From contig JACAFT010000001.1 in the NCBI GenBank assembly GCA_013378375.1, positions 24,034 through 88,033 on the forward strand: a DNA stretch of 64,000 bases. Direction: 5' to 3'. The position numbers and the translations under genes are program-made. The DNA is from UBA57 sp013378375 (GTDB taxonomy: Archaea; Thermoproteota; Nitrososphaeria; Nitrososphaerales; UBA57). Under the pieces are notes generated by a model. That model was not told the DNA's origin. It worked only from the letters and a program-made list of their open reading frames with translations, and made no database searches. Positions 43,447-51,856 of the stretch are shown in pieces (the stretch's first letter is position 1; each line of letters opens with the position of its first letter).

Positions 43447-44175
43447 ATGAATGTCTCTATTATTATTCCAACTTATAATGAGAAAGAAAATATTGTAATT
43501 TTAACTAACAAACTGATTGAAATATTCAAGAATTCTCCTCATGATCTAAAAATCATTGTAGTGGATGATAATAGTCCTGATGGAACGTCCTCTGTAGTGA
43601 GAAATCTAGATTTATTCGAAAAATCAATTTTTCTAATTACAAGATCTGGAAAATTGGGTTTGGGTTCTGCATACCAAGAAGGATATCGTTGGTGTAAAAC
43701 TTATAATTTTGATTGTATTCTACAAATGGACGCTGATCTTTCTCATCCACCTGAGATTACATTGAATTTAGTTAAATCTATTCATCAAGGAAATGATGTA
43801 GCTATTGCTTCTAGATACGTTGATCACGGAGGTGTTGTTTCTTGGCCTATACATAGAAAAGTTATTAGTTATTTTGCTAACTTGCTAGTTCGAGTATTAT
43901 TGCGTTCAAAATTAAAAGACAATACTACTGGATATCGTGCATTTAATAATAAAGCAATTGATTATCTTATTAAATATGATATTAAATCAAACGGTTTTTC
44001 TTATCTTATTGAATCTGTTTATCTCTTTCGAAAGAAAAATTTAAAAATTCAGGAAATTCCATTTATTTTTCAAGAAAGAAGTATTGGTAAAACAAAGCTT
44101 TCTTCATTTGAAATTTTTAGATTTCTTATTTCAATATTTCACATTTTAATTTTTGATATTAAGGAACGACGTTAA
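43447..44175 (+). CDS. Family 2 glycosyltransferase, dolichol-phosphate mannosyltransferase-like
   Basis: The 242-residue GT-A enzyme has SIIIPTYNEKENIVILTNKL, VVDDNSPDGTSSVVRNL, GLGSAYQEGYRWC, the DxD-type MDADLSHPPE near residue 97, IASRYVDHGG and RSIGKTKLSSFEIF. This matches DPM1-type enzymes that load mannose or glucose on dolichol phosphate for N-glycosylation. It lacks the C-terminal membrane helices of the long form. It is coupled to the DegT gene upstream; rpoP follows after 47 bp. Confidence 0.9.
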   Translation: MNVSIIIPTYNEKENIVILTNKLIEIFKNSPHDLKIIVVDDNSPDGTSSVVRNLDLFEKSIFLITRSGKLGLGSAYQEGYRWCKTYNFDCILQMDADLSHPPEITLNLVKSIHQGNDVAIASRYVDHGGVVSWPIHRKVISYFANLLVRVLLRSKLKDNTTGYRAFNNKAIDYLIKYDIKSNGFSYLIESVYLFRKKNLKIQEIPFIFQERSIGKTKLSSFEIFRFLISIFHILIFDIKERR

Positions 44176-44222
44176 ACTCTAAAATAATATATGCTATTAA
44201 TTATATTAATTATTGAATTATA

Positions 44223-44396
44223 ATGACATCTGATTTAGATAATGAATTTGGAGGCGTGATATATAGGTGTATTCGATGTGGAACTAATGTTACTGCAGAT
44301 GAATTAACTCAACTTCCTGAGATAAAATGTATTTGTGGCTATAGGATTCTTAGAAAAATTCGCCCAGAGCTTGCAAAACGAATTAAAGCTGTCTGA
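44223..44396 (+). CDS. rpoP: RNA polymerase subunit P (Rpb12 homologue)
   Basis: A 57-residue frame from the ATG at 44223 encodes a zinc-ribbon protein: YRCIRCGTNVTADEL near residue 14, IKCICGYRILRKIRPELAKR near 34. This is the archaeal RpoP/Rpb12 signature (CxxC, CxC then GYRIL). It sits in the Rpb2-Rpb3-side assembly platform of RNA polymerase. A TATA-like run lies just upstream. It is upstream of the HMG-CoA synthase gene by 72 bp. Confidence 0.92.
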   Translation: MTSDLDNEFGGVIYRCIRCGTNVTADELTQLPEIKCICGYRILRKIRPELAKRIKAV

Positions 44397-44468
44397 CTTC
44401 GTCATTTGTAGAATATTTACTCTTTTTTCTGTATGTTTTTATAAGTTCAAATTATAACATTTCTAACT

Positions 44469-45503
44469 ATGAAAAGTTCCACAAGCGTGTCGATTTCCGG
44501 TTATGGTGGATATGTTCCGAAATTAAGACTTCCTACATCTGAAGTTGCAAAATTATGGAAAGGTGGTGGATCTGGACCTAATAAAGCAAAAAGTGTTGCA
44601 AATATTGATGAAGATACAACAACAATGTCTGTTGAAGCTGCTCGTGACGCTATATTAATGGCAGGTGATTGTAATATTGGAGCTGTTTTTGTTGGTACTG
44701 AATCAAAACCTTATGCAGTAAAACCAACTAGTACTATTGTTGCTCAAGCTCTTGGGATTAATAGAACATTAGCAGCCGATTTTGAATTTGCGTGTAAAGC
44801 TGGCACTGAAGCTATGCAAGTTATAACTGGTTTAATTGGCTCTAGTATGATTGATAGTGGTCTTGCTCTTGGTGTTGATACTGCTCAAGGACGTCCAGGT
44901 GATAGTTTAGAATATACTGCTGGAAGTGCTGCTGCTGCTTTTGTTTTATCAAAACGTTCTGAAAACAGTATTGCTACCATTGAAGCAAGTACTTCATATA
45001 TTACTGATACTGGTGATTTTTGGAGACGTCAAGGAGAATCATTTCCAAAACATTTATCAAGATTTACTGGAGATCCTGGATATTTTCATCATGTTGAATC
45101 TTCTGTAAATATATTATTGAAAGAAATAAATGCACAACCTGAAGATTTTAAATATGCTGTATTTCATCAGCCAAATCCTAAATTTCCTGTAGAAGTTGCT
45201 CGAAGACTTGGTTTTACTCGTGACCAAATTGATACTGGATTATTGAATCCAGAAATTGGTAATCCTTATTCTGCAAGTTCACCTTTAGGTCTGGTTGCAA
45301 TACTTGATGTTGCAATGCCTGGCGATAAAATATTATTGGCATCTTTTGGTTCAGGTGCAGGTAGTGACGCTTTTTCATTAATTGTTGATGATAATATTGT
45401 AGAAAAACGAAAGAATTCAACTCCCTTGCGTGAAAAATTAAACGATAACGTCGAAATAAATTATGGAACTTATGCAAAAATTCGAGGAATTCTTGACCGC
45501 TAA
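44469..45503 (+). CDS. Hydroxymethylglutaryl-CoA synthase, archaeal type
   Basis: The 344-residue thiolase-fold enzyme has SISGYGGYVPKLRLP, EDTTTMSVEAARDAI, the nucleophile Cys in DFEFACKAGTEAMQ near residue 115, AVFHQPNPKFPVEVA with the catalytic His near 235 and GNPYSASSPLGL. It condenses acetyl-CoA with acetoacetyl-CoA to HMG-CoA for mevalonate and archaeal lipids. It is followed by thiolase (17 bp to its ATG) and a DUF35 protein: the known archaeal triad, whose products form one complex channelling acetoacetyl-CoA. Confidence 0.92.
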   Translation: MKSSTSVSISGYGGYVPKLRLPTSEVAKLWKGGGSGPNKAKSVANIDEDTTTMSVEAARDAILMAGDCNIGAVFVGTESKPYAVKPTSTIVAQALGINRTLAADFEFACKAGTEAMQVITGLIGSSMIDSGLALGVDTAQGRPGDSLEYTAGSAAAAFVLSKRSENSIATIEASTSYITDTGDFWRRQGESFPKHLSRFTGDPGYFHHVESSVNILLKEINAQPEDFKYAVFHQPNPKFPVEVARRLGFTRDQIDTGLLNPEIGNPYSASSPLGLVAILDVAMPGDKILLASFGSGAGSDAFSLIVDDNIVEKRKNSTPLREKLNDNVEINYGTYAKIRGILDR

Positions 45504-45520
45504 TACTATTGGTGTATGAA

Positions 45521-46657
45521 ATGTCTATATATGTTTCTGGTACGGGTCTCACTAAAGTAGCTGAACATTGGTCTGATTCTCTTATTGATTTAGCAGTAAA
45601 ATCAGCTAAACAGGCAATATCTGAATCTAATAACTCTCCTGATGTTGTTATTATCGGAAATATGCTTTCTTCTACATCTAATCAAGAAAATCTTGGCGCC
45701 TTGATTTCTGAAAAATTAGGCCTAAATGATATCTCTACTTTTAAAATTGAATCATCTTCTTGTTCTGGCGCTATGGCAATTAATGTTGCATATAATCTTC
45801 TACAATCAAATAATGTTAATTCAATATTAGTTGTTGGAGTTGAAAAAATGACTGATCTTTCTCCATCACAAATAATTCGCGCTAATACTTTTGGTGAGAG
45901 TTCAGAATATATTCAATATTTTGGCATTACGATGAATTCACTTTATGCATTATTTTCAAAATTATATATGGATAAATATAAAATTTCTAAAGAAGAACTT
46001 TCACATTTTCCTGTTTTGAGTCATAAGAATTCTGTTTCATGCGAACATGCTCAATTTCGTAAGGAATTTTCTATTGAATCAATTTCTAAAGCGTCTATTG
46101 TATCTTCTCCACTTGGACTTCTTGATTGTTCGCCAATTGGTGATGGTTCTGCATCAGTTATTTTGTCTAAAGATAATAAATCAAATTTTGATAATATTGA
46201 AATTTTAGCTTCATCTTCTTCAAATTCTCCTGTTAACTTTTTTGAAAGAGAAGATTTGTTAAAATTTTCTTCAACGAAAAATAGTTTTACTAAAGCATTA
46301 TTAAATAGTAAAAAACAATTATCTGATATTGATATTCTGGAAATTCACGATGTTGTTCCTGCTATTACTGCAAGAATTTTAGAAACTTTTGGCTTTTCAA
46401 AAAATGGCGAAGCTGTACAAGACCTTGTTTCCGGTAAATACGCATTAAATTCTAAACCTTCCATTTCAACATTTGGTGGATTAAAAGCACGTGGTAATCC
46501 GCTTTCAGCTACTGGTATTTATCAAATTATAGAAACTACTTGGAGACTTCAAAATCGATCTAAATTGAATATTAATAATTCAAAAATTGGTTTATGCCAT
46601 AATATGTCTGGGATTGATTCAAATAGTGTTGTTACTATTTTGGAGGCCGTAAATTAA
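45521..46657 (+). CDS. Acetoacetyl-CoA thiolase, archaeal type
   Basis: The start taken is the ATG at 45521 (MSIYVSGTGLTKVAEH), giving 378 residues; a TTG at 45509 would add four. Nucleophile Cys is in ESSSCSGAMAINVAY near residue 82, with catalytic His in LEIHDVVPAITARI and the second Cys/His region GLCHNMSGIDSNSV. It joins two acetyl-CoA units for the adjacent HMG-CoA synthase. The DUF35 gene begins 1 bp after its stop, indicating strict co-expression. Confidence 0.9.
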   Translation: MSIYVSGTGLTKVAEHWSDSLIDLAVKSAKQAISESNNSPDVVIIGNMLSSTSNQENLGALISEKLGLNDISTFKIESSSCSGAMAINVAYNLLQSNNVNSILVVGVEKMTDLSPSQIIRANTFGESSEYIQYFGITMNSLYALFSKLYMDKYKISKEELSHFPVLSHKNSVSCEHAQFRKEFSIESISKASIVSSPLGLLDCSPIGDGSASVILSKDNKSNFDNIEILASSSSNSPVNFFEREDLLKFSSTKNSFTKALLNSKKQLSDIDILEIHDVVPAITARILETFGFSKNGEAVQDLVSGKYALNSKPSISTFGGLKARGNPLSATGIYQIIETTWRLQNRSKLNINNSKIGLCHNMSGIDSNSVVTILEAVN

Positions 46658-46658
46658 T

Positions 46659-47048
46659 TTGTCTATTTCTTATTGGCGTAATAAAGATAAGTATTATAGA
46701 ATAATTGGTTCAATTTGTAATGATTGTTCATATGAATCATTTCCCGAGTTTTATACTTGTTCAAAATGCGGTTCTAGTAATATAGAAGATAAAATAATGC
46801 CAAATACTGGAAAAATAATATCTTATACTATATCTTATGAATCAATGCCTGGATTTGAAGCAGAAATTCCTATGCCAATCGGTCTTATTCAACTTACTAA
46901 TGGCGTCAATATAATTGCTCATATTGTGGATTCAAATATCGAAACAATCAAAGTAAACGCATCAGTAAAAAGCGTTTTTCGAAAAATTAATGTTGATGGT
47001 AAATCTGGTCAAATTTTCTATGGATATAAATTTAAAGTTATAATATAG
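46659..47048 (+). CDS. DUF35 OB-fold/zinc protein, partner of thiolase and HMG-CoA synthase
   Basis: The 129-residue protein has an N-terminal helix (ISYWRNKDKYYRIIGSIC), a rubredoxin-like zinc site with CNDC near residue 19 and CSKC near 35, and an OB-fold (GKIISYTISYESMPGFEAE, MPIGLIQLTNG). DUF35 proteins bridge thiolase and HMG-CoA synthase and bind CoA in the shared channel. The start is TTG at 46659. Its stop codon forms the 5' foot of a strong hairpin (47048-47098). Confidence 0.88.
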   Translation: MSISYWRNKDKYYRIIGSICNDCSYESFPEFYTCSKCGSSNIEDKIMPNTGKIISYTISYESMPGFEAEIPMPIGLIQLTNGVNIIAHIVDSNIETIKVNASVKSVFRKINVDGKSGQIFYGYKFKVII

Positions 47049-47098
47049 GGAGATTGGAGCAGATATAAAAAGGGGAAAGATATTATCCGCTCACTCCC
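47048..47098 (+). ncRNA. Strong interrupted hairpin, possible small RNA or 3'-end structure
   Basis: Three nested helices stack in order: GGGAG 47048-47052 with CTCCC 47094-47098, GAGC 47057-47060 with GCTC 47089-47092, and GATA 47062-47065 with TATC 47084-47087, separated by small internal loops. The apical loop is A/G-rich. The local GC content is far above the surrounding intergenic DNA. It starts in the DUF35 stop codon and lies in a 163-bp gap that holds no gene. It could be an mRNA 3' structure, terminator or ncRNA; no known RNA family is recognised. Strand could be either. Confidence 0.4.
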
Positions 47099-47211
47099 AA
47101 CTCGACATTTTTATTATGTCTATTTTAATAACAAATTACAATAACAAAAAAAATTGACTAGTTTATTTGTTTAAATTCATTTATTATTGTTGTAGGTGTG
47201 ATATTATTAGA

Positions 47212-47580
47212 TTAAATATAATTTGTGTATTTTAATGCTAATATTGATAGTATTATAATAATATTTATTGCTAAAATAGACGACATTATATAATTATTTT
47301 CATCTATATATTTTCCTATTATGTTTATTGACGCATAAAATAGCATTCCAATTGAAAAAAATAATATAATTGTTTGGTTTATTTTTAAGTAATTGGATAT
47401 TTGTGTACTGGACGATAATAATGAAATTGCCATGAGTAATTCGGCAAAAATATGAGATTTATCAGAAAACTTGGTTATTGATTTTTTTTGTCTGAATATA
47501 TAATTTACCCAATATATAAAAATAAAAATTGCTATAAATATTGAATAAAAAATTAAATATTGGGATATATAATCGGTCAT
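47212..47580 (-). CDS. Small membrane protein downstream of EVE gene
   Basis: The 122-residue protein has four hydrophobic segments (about 7-25, 45-60, 66-86 and 96-116), with a basic loop RQKKSITKFSDKSH after the first. No family recognised. Its start overlaps the EVE gene stop by 4 bp, so both are probably one transcript. Confidence 0.6.
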   Translation of the reverse strand: MTDYISQYLIFYSIFIAIFIFIYWVNYIFRQKKSITKFSDKSHIFAELLMAISLLSSSTQISNYLKINQTIILFFSIGMLFYASINIIGKYIDENNYIMSSILAINIIIILSILALKYTNYI

Positions 47581-47990
47581 TTTGAAATAGATAATTTAAT
47601 TATTTCTTTCCAATACTTTTTTGTTACAGGCATAACTGAAAGTCGTGGTATTCTAACTAATTCAAATTTTTCAAATAATTTTTTTGATTTTATTTCTGAT
47701 AGTGTAACTTTTTTGTTTAATTTTTCTAAAAATTTAATATCAAATACTACATATCTCTCATCTTCTTCATTTGGATCTGGATATGTGTCTTTTATTACTG
47801 ATACGATTCCTACAATTGCTTTTTCTTTTCCGGTATGATAATAAAATATTTTATCATTTTTTTTAATTTGTCTGATATTTTTTAATGCTAGATTATTTTT
47901 TACTCCATCCCATATTGTTTTTTTATCTTTTATCAAGTCATCAATTGAGTATTTGTTTGGCTCTTCTTTTATTAACCAATAATTTCCCAT
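47577..47990 (-). CDS. EVE-domain protein
   Basis: The 137-residue protein is a single EVE domain: NYWLIKEEPNKYSIDDL, TIWDGVKNNLALKNIRQI, KIFYYHTGKEKAIVGIVSV and IPRLSVMPVTKKYWKEII. EVE is a PUA-like fold that reads modified bases in DNA or RNA; stand-alone forms are widespread and linked to RNA modification. The WLIKxEP signature is intact. The target here is unknown. A two-gene unit with the downstream membrane protein, divergent from the PQQ dehydrogenase. Confidence 0.92.
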   Translation of the reverse strand: MGNYWLIKEEPNKYSIDDLIKDKKTIWDGVKNNLALKNIRQIKKNDKIFYYHTGKEKAIVGIVSVIKDTYPDPNEEDERYVVFDIKFLEKLNKKVTLSEIKSKKLFEKFELVRIPRLSVMPVTKKYWKEIIKLSISK

Positions 47991-48080
47991 ATCTTTGGTA
48001 TTGAAAAATTCTATAAATATATTATTTATATGTGAAATTTTAACAATATTTGATATTTTTTTTGATTATTTAGAGTTGCA

Positions 48081-48088
48081 TTTATATT
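48081..48088 (+). promoter_or_regulatory. TATA-like box of the PQQ dehydrogenase gene
   Basis: TTTATATT lies about 23-30 bp before the ATG at 48111, the spacing expected for an archaeal TATA box with transcription starting at or just before the start codon. No Shine-Dalgarno-like sequence precedes the ATG, so the mRNA is probably leaderless. The call rests on spacing and composition. Confidence 0.5.
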
Positions 48089-48110
48089 TCATACTTTATT
48101 CAATAATTTA

Positions 48111-50324
48111 ATGAATCAGAGATATCTATTGCCGATAATAGCATTATTAGCAATTGGGCTTCTAATATTTTCGCCCATTGTGAGTAATACTACGGTAAAT
48201 GTGAAAGAAGCTGAGGCTCAATCTTTATCTAGAGCAGAAAGAAATTGGGAAAATCACAATCATAACTCACTCGGCACAAACTACAATCCACAAACACAAA
48301 TCAATCCTGGTAATGTAGGAAATTTGGGAATGAAGTGGATGTATCCAATTCCATCACTTGCAAATTTGGGACTAACCCCTGGTGATGGTCGACTTGCAGG
48401 AGTCAGCAGAATTGCTGAAGGAACTTCTGCGTATCCTCTCATTGTTGACGGTGTAATTTATGTTGCACATAATGCAAGAGACATAATTGCACTTGATGCA
48501 GAAACTGGTGCTCAAATTTGGTACTGGGAAAATGAATATGATAATGATGCAGCAGTAGCTGAATTACCTATACGAGGTGTTAGTGCACATCATACTCATG
48601 CAATTCATTATGCAGATGGAAAAATCTGGGTAAGTAATTATGCATGTAAGATAACTGCACTTGACGCAAAGACTGGTGAAATTTCATTTGAAATTGACAA
48701 GCTCTGTGGAGAAATCCCTCTTAACAGTCCTGACGGTAAGGGAATTCCTGGAAACAGTGGATGGTATAATTCTTATGCACAACATCCTCCATCCTTATAT
48801 CTAAATGGAAATTCATTCATTTGGTGTATAGGTGGACACAGTGAAGGTGTTCATGGTGGTAGGTTCTTCTGTGGTGGATATGATCTAACTACAGGTGCAA
48901 AGAAATGGAGAACATTCTTACAACCTCCTTGTGGACAAACATCAGATCGAACTTCTGAAAAAGCATTTGATCAGGATATAGCTGAAGGAAAATTCCTTAA
49001 CTGTAATCCTGCATTCCGAGAAGAAGGTAAAGCATGGGGAGAATACTTAGTTGATAACTGTGCTGTAATCTGGATTCAATCAGTTAACGGTTGTGACATA
49101 AACCAAGATATTTTACGTAATGACTGGGATACTTGGGAGAATGGTATGCCTCATAATGCTGGAATCAGCAACGTATGGGGAACTATAGTTGTCGACGAAG
49201 AAACTGGTATTGCATACCTTGGTACTGCACAGCCAGGACCTGACTGGAATGCTACATATGTTCCAGGACCTAGATTGTTTGGATCTGCTATAGTCGCACT
49301 TGACATGAATACTGGTGACTTAGTTTGGGCTCATCAATCAACAACTCGTGATCTTTGGGATTATGACTGTTCATGGAACACAATTCTCACTACTACAACT
49401 GTAAAAGGCTCTGAAGAGAAAGTAGTCATAAAAGGTTGTAAAAATGGACATATATGGATTCTAGATGCAGCTACTGGTGAAACGTATCATGACTTGATGC
49501 CTTCTACATTGGAGATATCTCCTGATGCACAACCATTAGATCCATTGAAAGATTCTGATCTATTGAAACCATGGATGAACTATCCTTCTACTGATCCAAC
49601 TTGGATGAACTGTCCTGTTTGGGGATGTCTAGAATCAGATATTGCATTCGACCATGATAACAATATTATTATTGCAGCAACACAAAACAATCCAGTTTGG
49701 GCTCAAGTCCAACCTACTGATGGATATGTTGCCATCGGACTATTCCGATCTGGTCAATCAATTCCACCTCCATTTGATCCTGAATACAGTTTCGACGTAA
49801 CTGCATTTGATGTAGATACTGGTAAAGAGCTATGGCACTTTACAGTTGACGGAACCGGATATAGAGGAGGTACTATGGCCTCTGGTGGCTTAGTATTCCC
49901 TACACCTATTGACGGACACTTCCGAGCACTTGACATCAGGACTGGTGAAGTTGTTTTCGACAAAGTCATGGAACCTGCAGTAAACCAAGCTACAATTGGT
50001 GCAACTAGCGACGGCAAAATGATCATCCTTAGAACTACAGGTGGTTCACGAACAAGTGGTGTACTGCTTCAAGGAGTTGGTAATACAGCACCTGGAGGAG
50101 TAATTGCTTATGGTCTACCTGATCAAGCAATGGTAGAAGTCAGAGAAGTCGAGAAAGTCGTTGAAGTCGAAGTAGAGAAAGTTGTTGAAGTAGAGAAAGT
50201 CGTTGAAGTAGAAACACAAGTCGAAGTAGAAACAATTAGTCCAATTTCATATGTTGCAATTGGCCTAGGTGTTATTCTAGTCGTCATCGCTGGCGTACTC
50301 TATTCAAGAGCAAAAAGTTCTTAA
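48111..50324 (+). CDS. Secreted, membrane-anchored PQQ-dependent dehydrogenase
   Basis: The 737-residue protein starts with a signal or membrane segment (about 4-25), then ERNWENHNHNSLGTNYNPQT, the typical opening of quinoprotein alcohol dehydrogenases. Propeller repeats end in A-x-D-x-x-T-G-x-x-x-W motifs (IALDAETGAQIWYW, VALDMNTGDLVW, FDVDTGKELWHFT). The catalytic-region motif is STTRDLWDYDCSW near residue 420; an Asp two residues after the catalytic Asp occurs in lanthanide-type enzymes but also in glucose dehydrogenases. A charged repeat stalk and a C-terminal helix (about 713-731) anchor it outside the membrane. Substrate and electron acceptor are unknown; no cytochrome domain. Confidence 0.93.
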   Translation: MNQRYLLPIIALLAIGLLIFSPIVSNTTVNVKEAEAQSLSRAERNWENHNHNSLGTNYNPQTQINPGNVGNLGMKWMYPIPSLANLGLTPGDGRLAGVSRIAEGTSAYPLIVDGVIYVAHNARDIIALDAETGAQIWYWENEYDNDAAVAELPIRGVSAHHTHAIHYADGKIWVSNYACKITALDAKTGEISFEIDKLCGEIPLNSPDGKGIPGNSGWYNSYAQHPPSLYLNGNSFIWCIGGHSEGVHGGRFFCGGYDLTTGAKKWRTFLQPPCGQTSDRTSEKAFDQDIAEGKFLNCNPAFREEGKAWGEYLVDNCAVIWIQSVNGCDINQDILRNDWDTWENGMPHNAGISNVWGTIVVDEETGIAYLGTAQPGPDWNATYVPGPRLFGSAIVALDMNTGDLVWAHQSTTRDLWDYDCSWNTILTTTTVKGSEEKVVIKGCKNGHIWILDAATGETYHDLMPSTLEISPDAQPLDPLKDSDLLKPWMNYPSTDPTWMNCPVWGCLESDIAFDHDNNIIIAATQNNPVWAQVQPTDGYVAIGLFRSGQSIPPPFDPEYSFDVTAFDVDTGKELWHFTVDGTGYRGGTMASGGLVFPTPIDGHFRALDIRTGEVVFDKVMEPAVNQATIGATSDGKMIILRTTGGSRTSGVLLQGVGNTAPGGVIAYGLPDQAMVEVREVEKVVEVEVEKVVEVEKVVEVETQVEVETISPISYVAIGLGVILVVIAGVLYSRAKSS
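50134..50233 (+). repeat. Tandem Glu/Val/Lys repeats in the PQQ dehydrogenase stalk
   Basis: Degenerate in-frame repeats encode successive VEKVVEVE-type units between the propeller domain and the membrane helix. Alternating charged and valine residues suggest an extended or coiled stalk that keeps the enzyme off the membrane. Similar charged repeats are known before C-terminal anchors of archaeal surface proteins. Confidence 0.8.
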
Positions 50325-50330
50325 TCAATT

Positions 50331-50364
50331 AAGTTGCCCGAGAGGGCAACTTACAATTTTTTTT
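50331..50364 (+). terminator. Hairpin with T-run after the PQQ dehydrogenase gene
   Basis: A perfect 9-bp stem (AAGTTGCCC 50331-50339, GGGCAACTT 50344-50352) with a GAGA tetraloop begins 6 bp after the stop codon and is followed by eight T at 50357-50364. Archaeal termination mainly needs the T-run; the stem may also protect the mRNA 3' end. It is the clearest terminator-like element in the window. Confidence 0.8.
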
Positions 50365-50416
50365 AAAGTCTAATTTTAGAGATAACTTTAAGGCCTAATT
50401 ATAAGGTTCTTTTTAT

Positions 50417-51856
50417 ATGAATTATGAAGAAATTCAAAAATTATTTCTAGAACGAGGTTTCTTTTTCCCTAGTTCTGAGATTTATTCAGACGCTCCTGCT
50501 GGATTTTGGGATTATGGACCATTAGGCGTAAATTTTAGGAACAAATTCATTGAATTCTGGAGAAAACATCTAATTCGTCGTGACGGTATGTTAGAAATTG
50601 ACGGAAGTCAAATACTTTCTCGTAATGTTTTTGTTGCATCAGGACATTTAGATAATTTTTCTGATCCAATTACTAATTGCACTAAATGCAAATCAATTTA
50701 TAGAGCTGATCGATTAATATCCGAATTATCTGATGAAATGATTTCTGAAAAATTATCTAATGATATTTACGATAAAAAAATTGTTTCTCAAAATATTAGG
50801 TGTCCAAGTTGTAATAGTAAACTTGCTAATGTATCTAGATTTAATATGATGTATAATTTGGGTATAGGTCCGAAGTCTGATCAAGCTTATCTTAGACCTG
50901 AAACATGTCAGAATATTTTTGTTGATTATCTTAGATTATTCAAAACTATGCGAATTAAATTACCTATTGGATTTGCTCAATTTGGAAAAAGTTTTAGAAA
51001 TGAGATTTCTCCAAGACAAAGTTTGTTAAGATTACGAGAATTCTATCAAGCTGAAATTGAAGTATTTTTTAATCCAGAGAATGTTATAACTTTTGATAAA
51101 TTTTCTGAAGTAAGTGATTGTAAATTAAATATTTTTGATAAAAATTCTAATACTGTTAGTAAATCTTGTCGTGAATTTGTCGATACTGAAGTTTTACCTA
51201 ATGAATTTATCGCATATTATCTTGCATTAGTTCAGCAATTTTACAATAATACTGGTATAGATTCATCAAAAACTAGATTTCGTATTCTTCCTGATGACGA
51301 TCGTGCATTTTATGCGTCACATTCTTTTGATTTTGAAGTATTGACATCCCTTGGATGGTTAGAATTAGTGGCTTGTAATGATAGATCTAATTATGATTTA
51401 ACTAGACATTCTCAGATCAGTGGCAAAGATTTATCTATTCTAGATAATGATTCAAAAATTATACCTCACGTCTTTGAAATATCTATGGGTGTTGATCGTA
51501 GTCTTTATTCAATTATTGAACATTGTTATTCAATTAATGACGATAGAAATCTTTTATCATTCAAACCTGGATTTTCTCCAATTGACGTGGCTATTTTTCC
51601 TTTGGTTAATAAAAATGATTTACCTTCACTGGCACTTGATATATATAATCGACTCAAACTTGATTTTCATGCATATTATGATTCTGCTGGTTCAATTGGC
51701 AGGAGATATAGACGACAAGATGAAATCGGCACTCCTATTTGTATAACTGTTGATTATGATTCAATTACAAATAATGACGTTACTTTTAGATACCGAGACT
51801 CGATGGAACAAATTCGTGTTCCTGTTGATGATATAAAATTAAAATTATTACAATGA
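50417..51856 (+). CDS. glyS: Glycyl-tRNA synthetase, archaeal/eukaryotic type
   Basis: The 479-residue class II enzyme opens EEIQKLFLERGFFFPSSEIY and SDAPAGFWDYGPLGVNFRNK, has a four-Cys zinc insertion (CTKC near 91, CPSC near 136), LRPETCQNIFVDYLRLF, motif 2 SFRNEISPRQSLLRLREF and motif 3 VFEISMGVDRSLYSI, with an anticodon-binding domain from FSPIDVAIFPL. The length is shorter than the usual 550-570, with reduced insertions. It converges on the DUF92 gene, overlapping by 9 bp. Confidence 0.95.
   Translation: MNYEEIQKLFLERGFFFPSSEIYSDAPAGFWDYGPLGVNFRNKFIEFWRKHLIRRDGMLEIDGSQILSRNVFVASGHLDNFSDPITNCTKCKSIYRADRLISELSDEMISEKLSNDIYDKKIVSQNIRCPSCNSKLANVSRFNMMYNLGIGPKSDQAYLRPETCQNIFVDYLRLFKTMRIKLPIGFAQFGKSFRNEISPRQSLLRLREFYQAEIEVFFNPENVITFDKFSEVSDCKLNIFDKNSNTVSKSCREFVDTEVLPNEFIAYYLALVQQFYNNTGIDSSKTRFRILPDDDRAFYASHSFDFEVLTSLGWLELVACNDRSNYDLTRHSQISGKDLSILDNDSKIIPHVFEISMGVDRSLYSIIEHCYSINDDRNLLSFKPGFSPIDVAIFPLVNKNDLPSLALDIYNRLKLDFHAYYDSAGSIGRRYRRQDEIGTPICITVDYDSITNNDVTFRYRDSMEQIRVPVDDIKLKLLQ

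Noticed and set aside
45214..45552. A 112-codon minus-strand frame across HMG-CoA synthase
   Set aside because: It is a shadow of well-supported HMG-CoA synthase and thiolase genes.
47048..47098. The hairpin as a tRNA gene
   Set aside because: No T-arm consensus, anticodon stem or discriminator can be drawn, even allowing introns.
50134..50233. Stalk repeats as a mobile or phase-variable element
   Set aside because: They are degenerate coding repeats of a stalk; no element ends or perfect long repeats.
48111..50324. PQQ dehydrogenase as a recent bacterial import
   Set aside because: Its composition fits high expression, and archaeal promoter-like and terminator elements surround it; no mobile genes are near.
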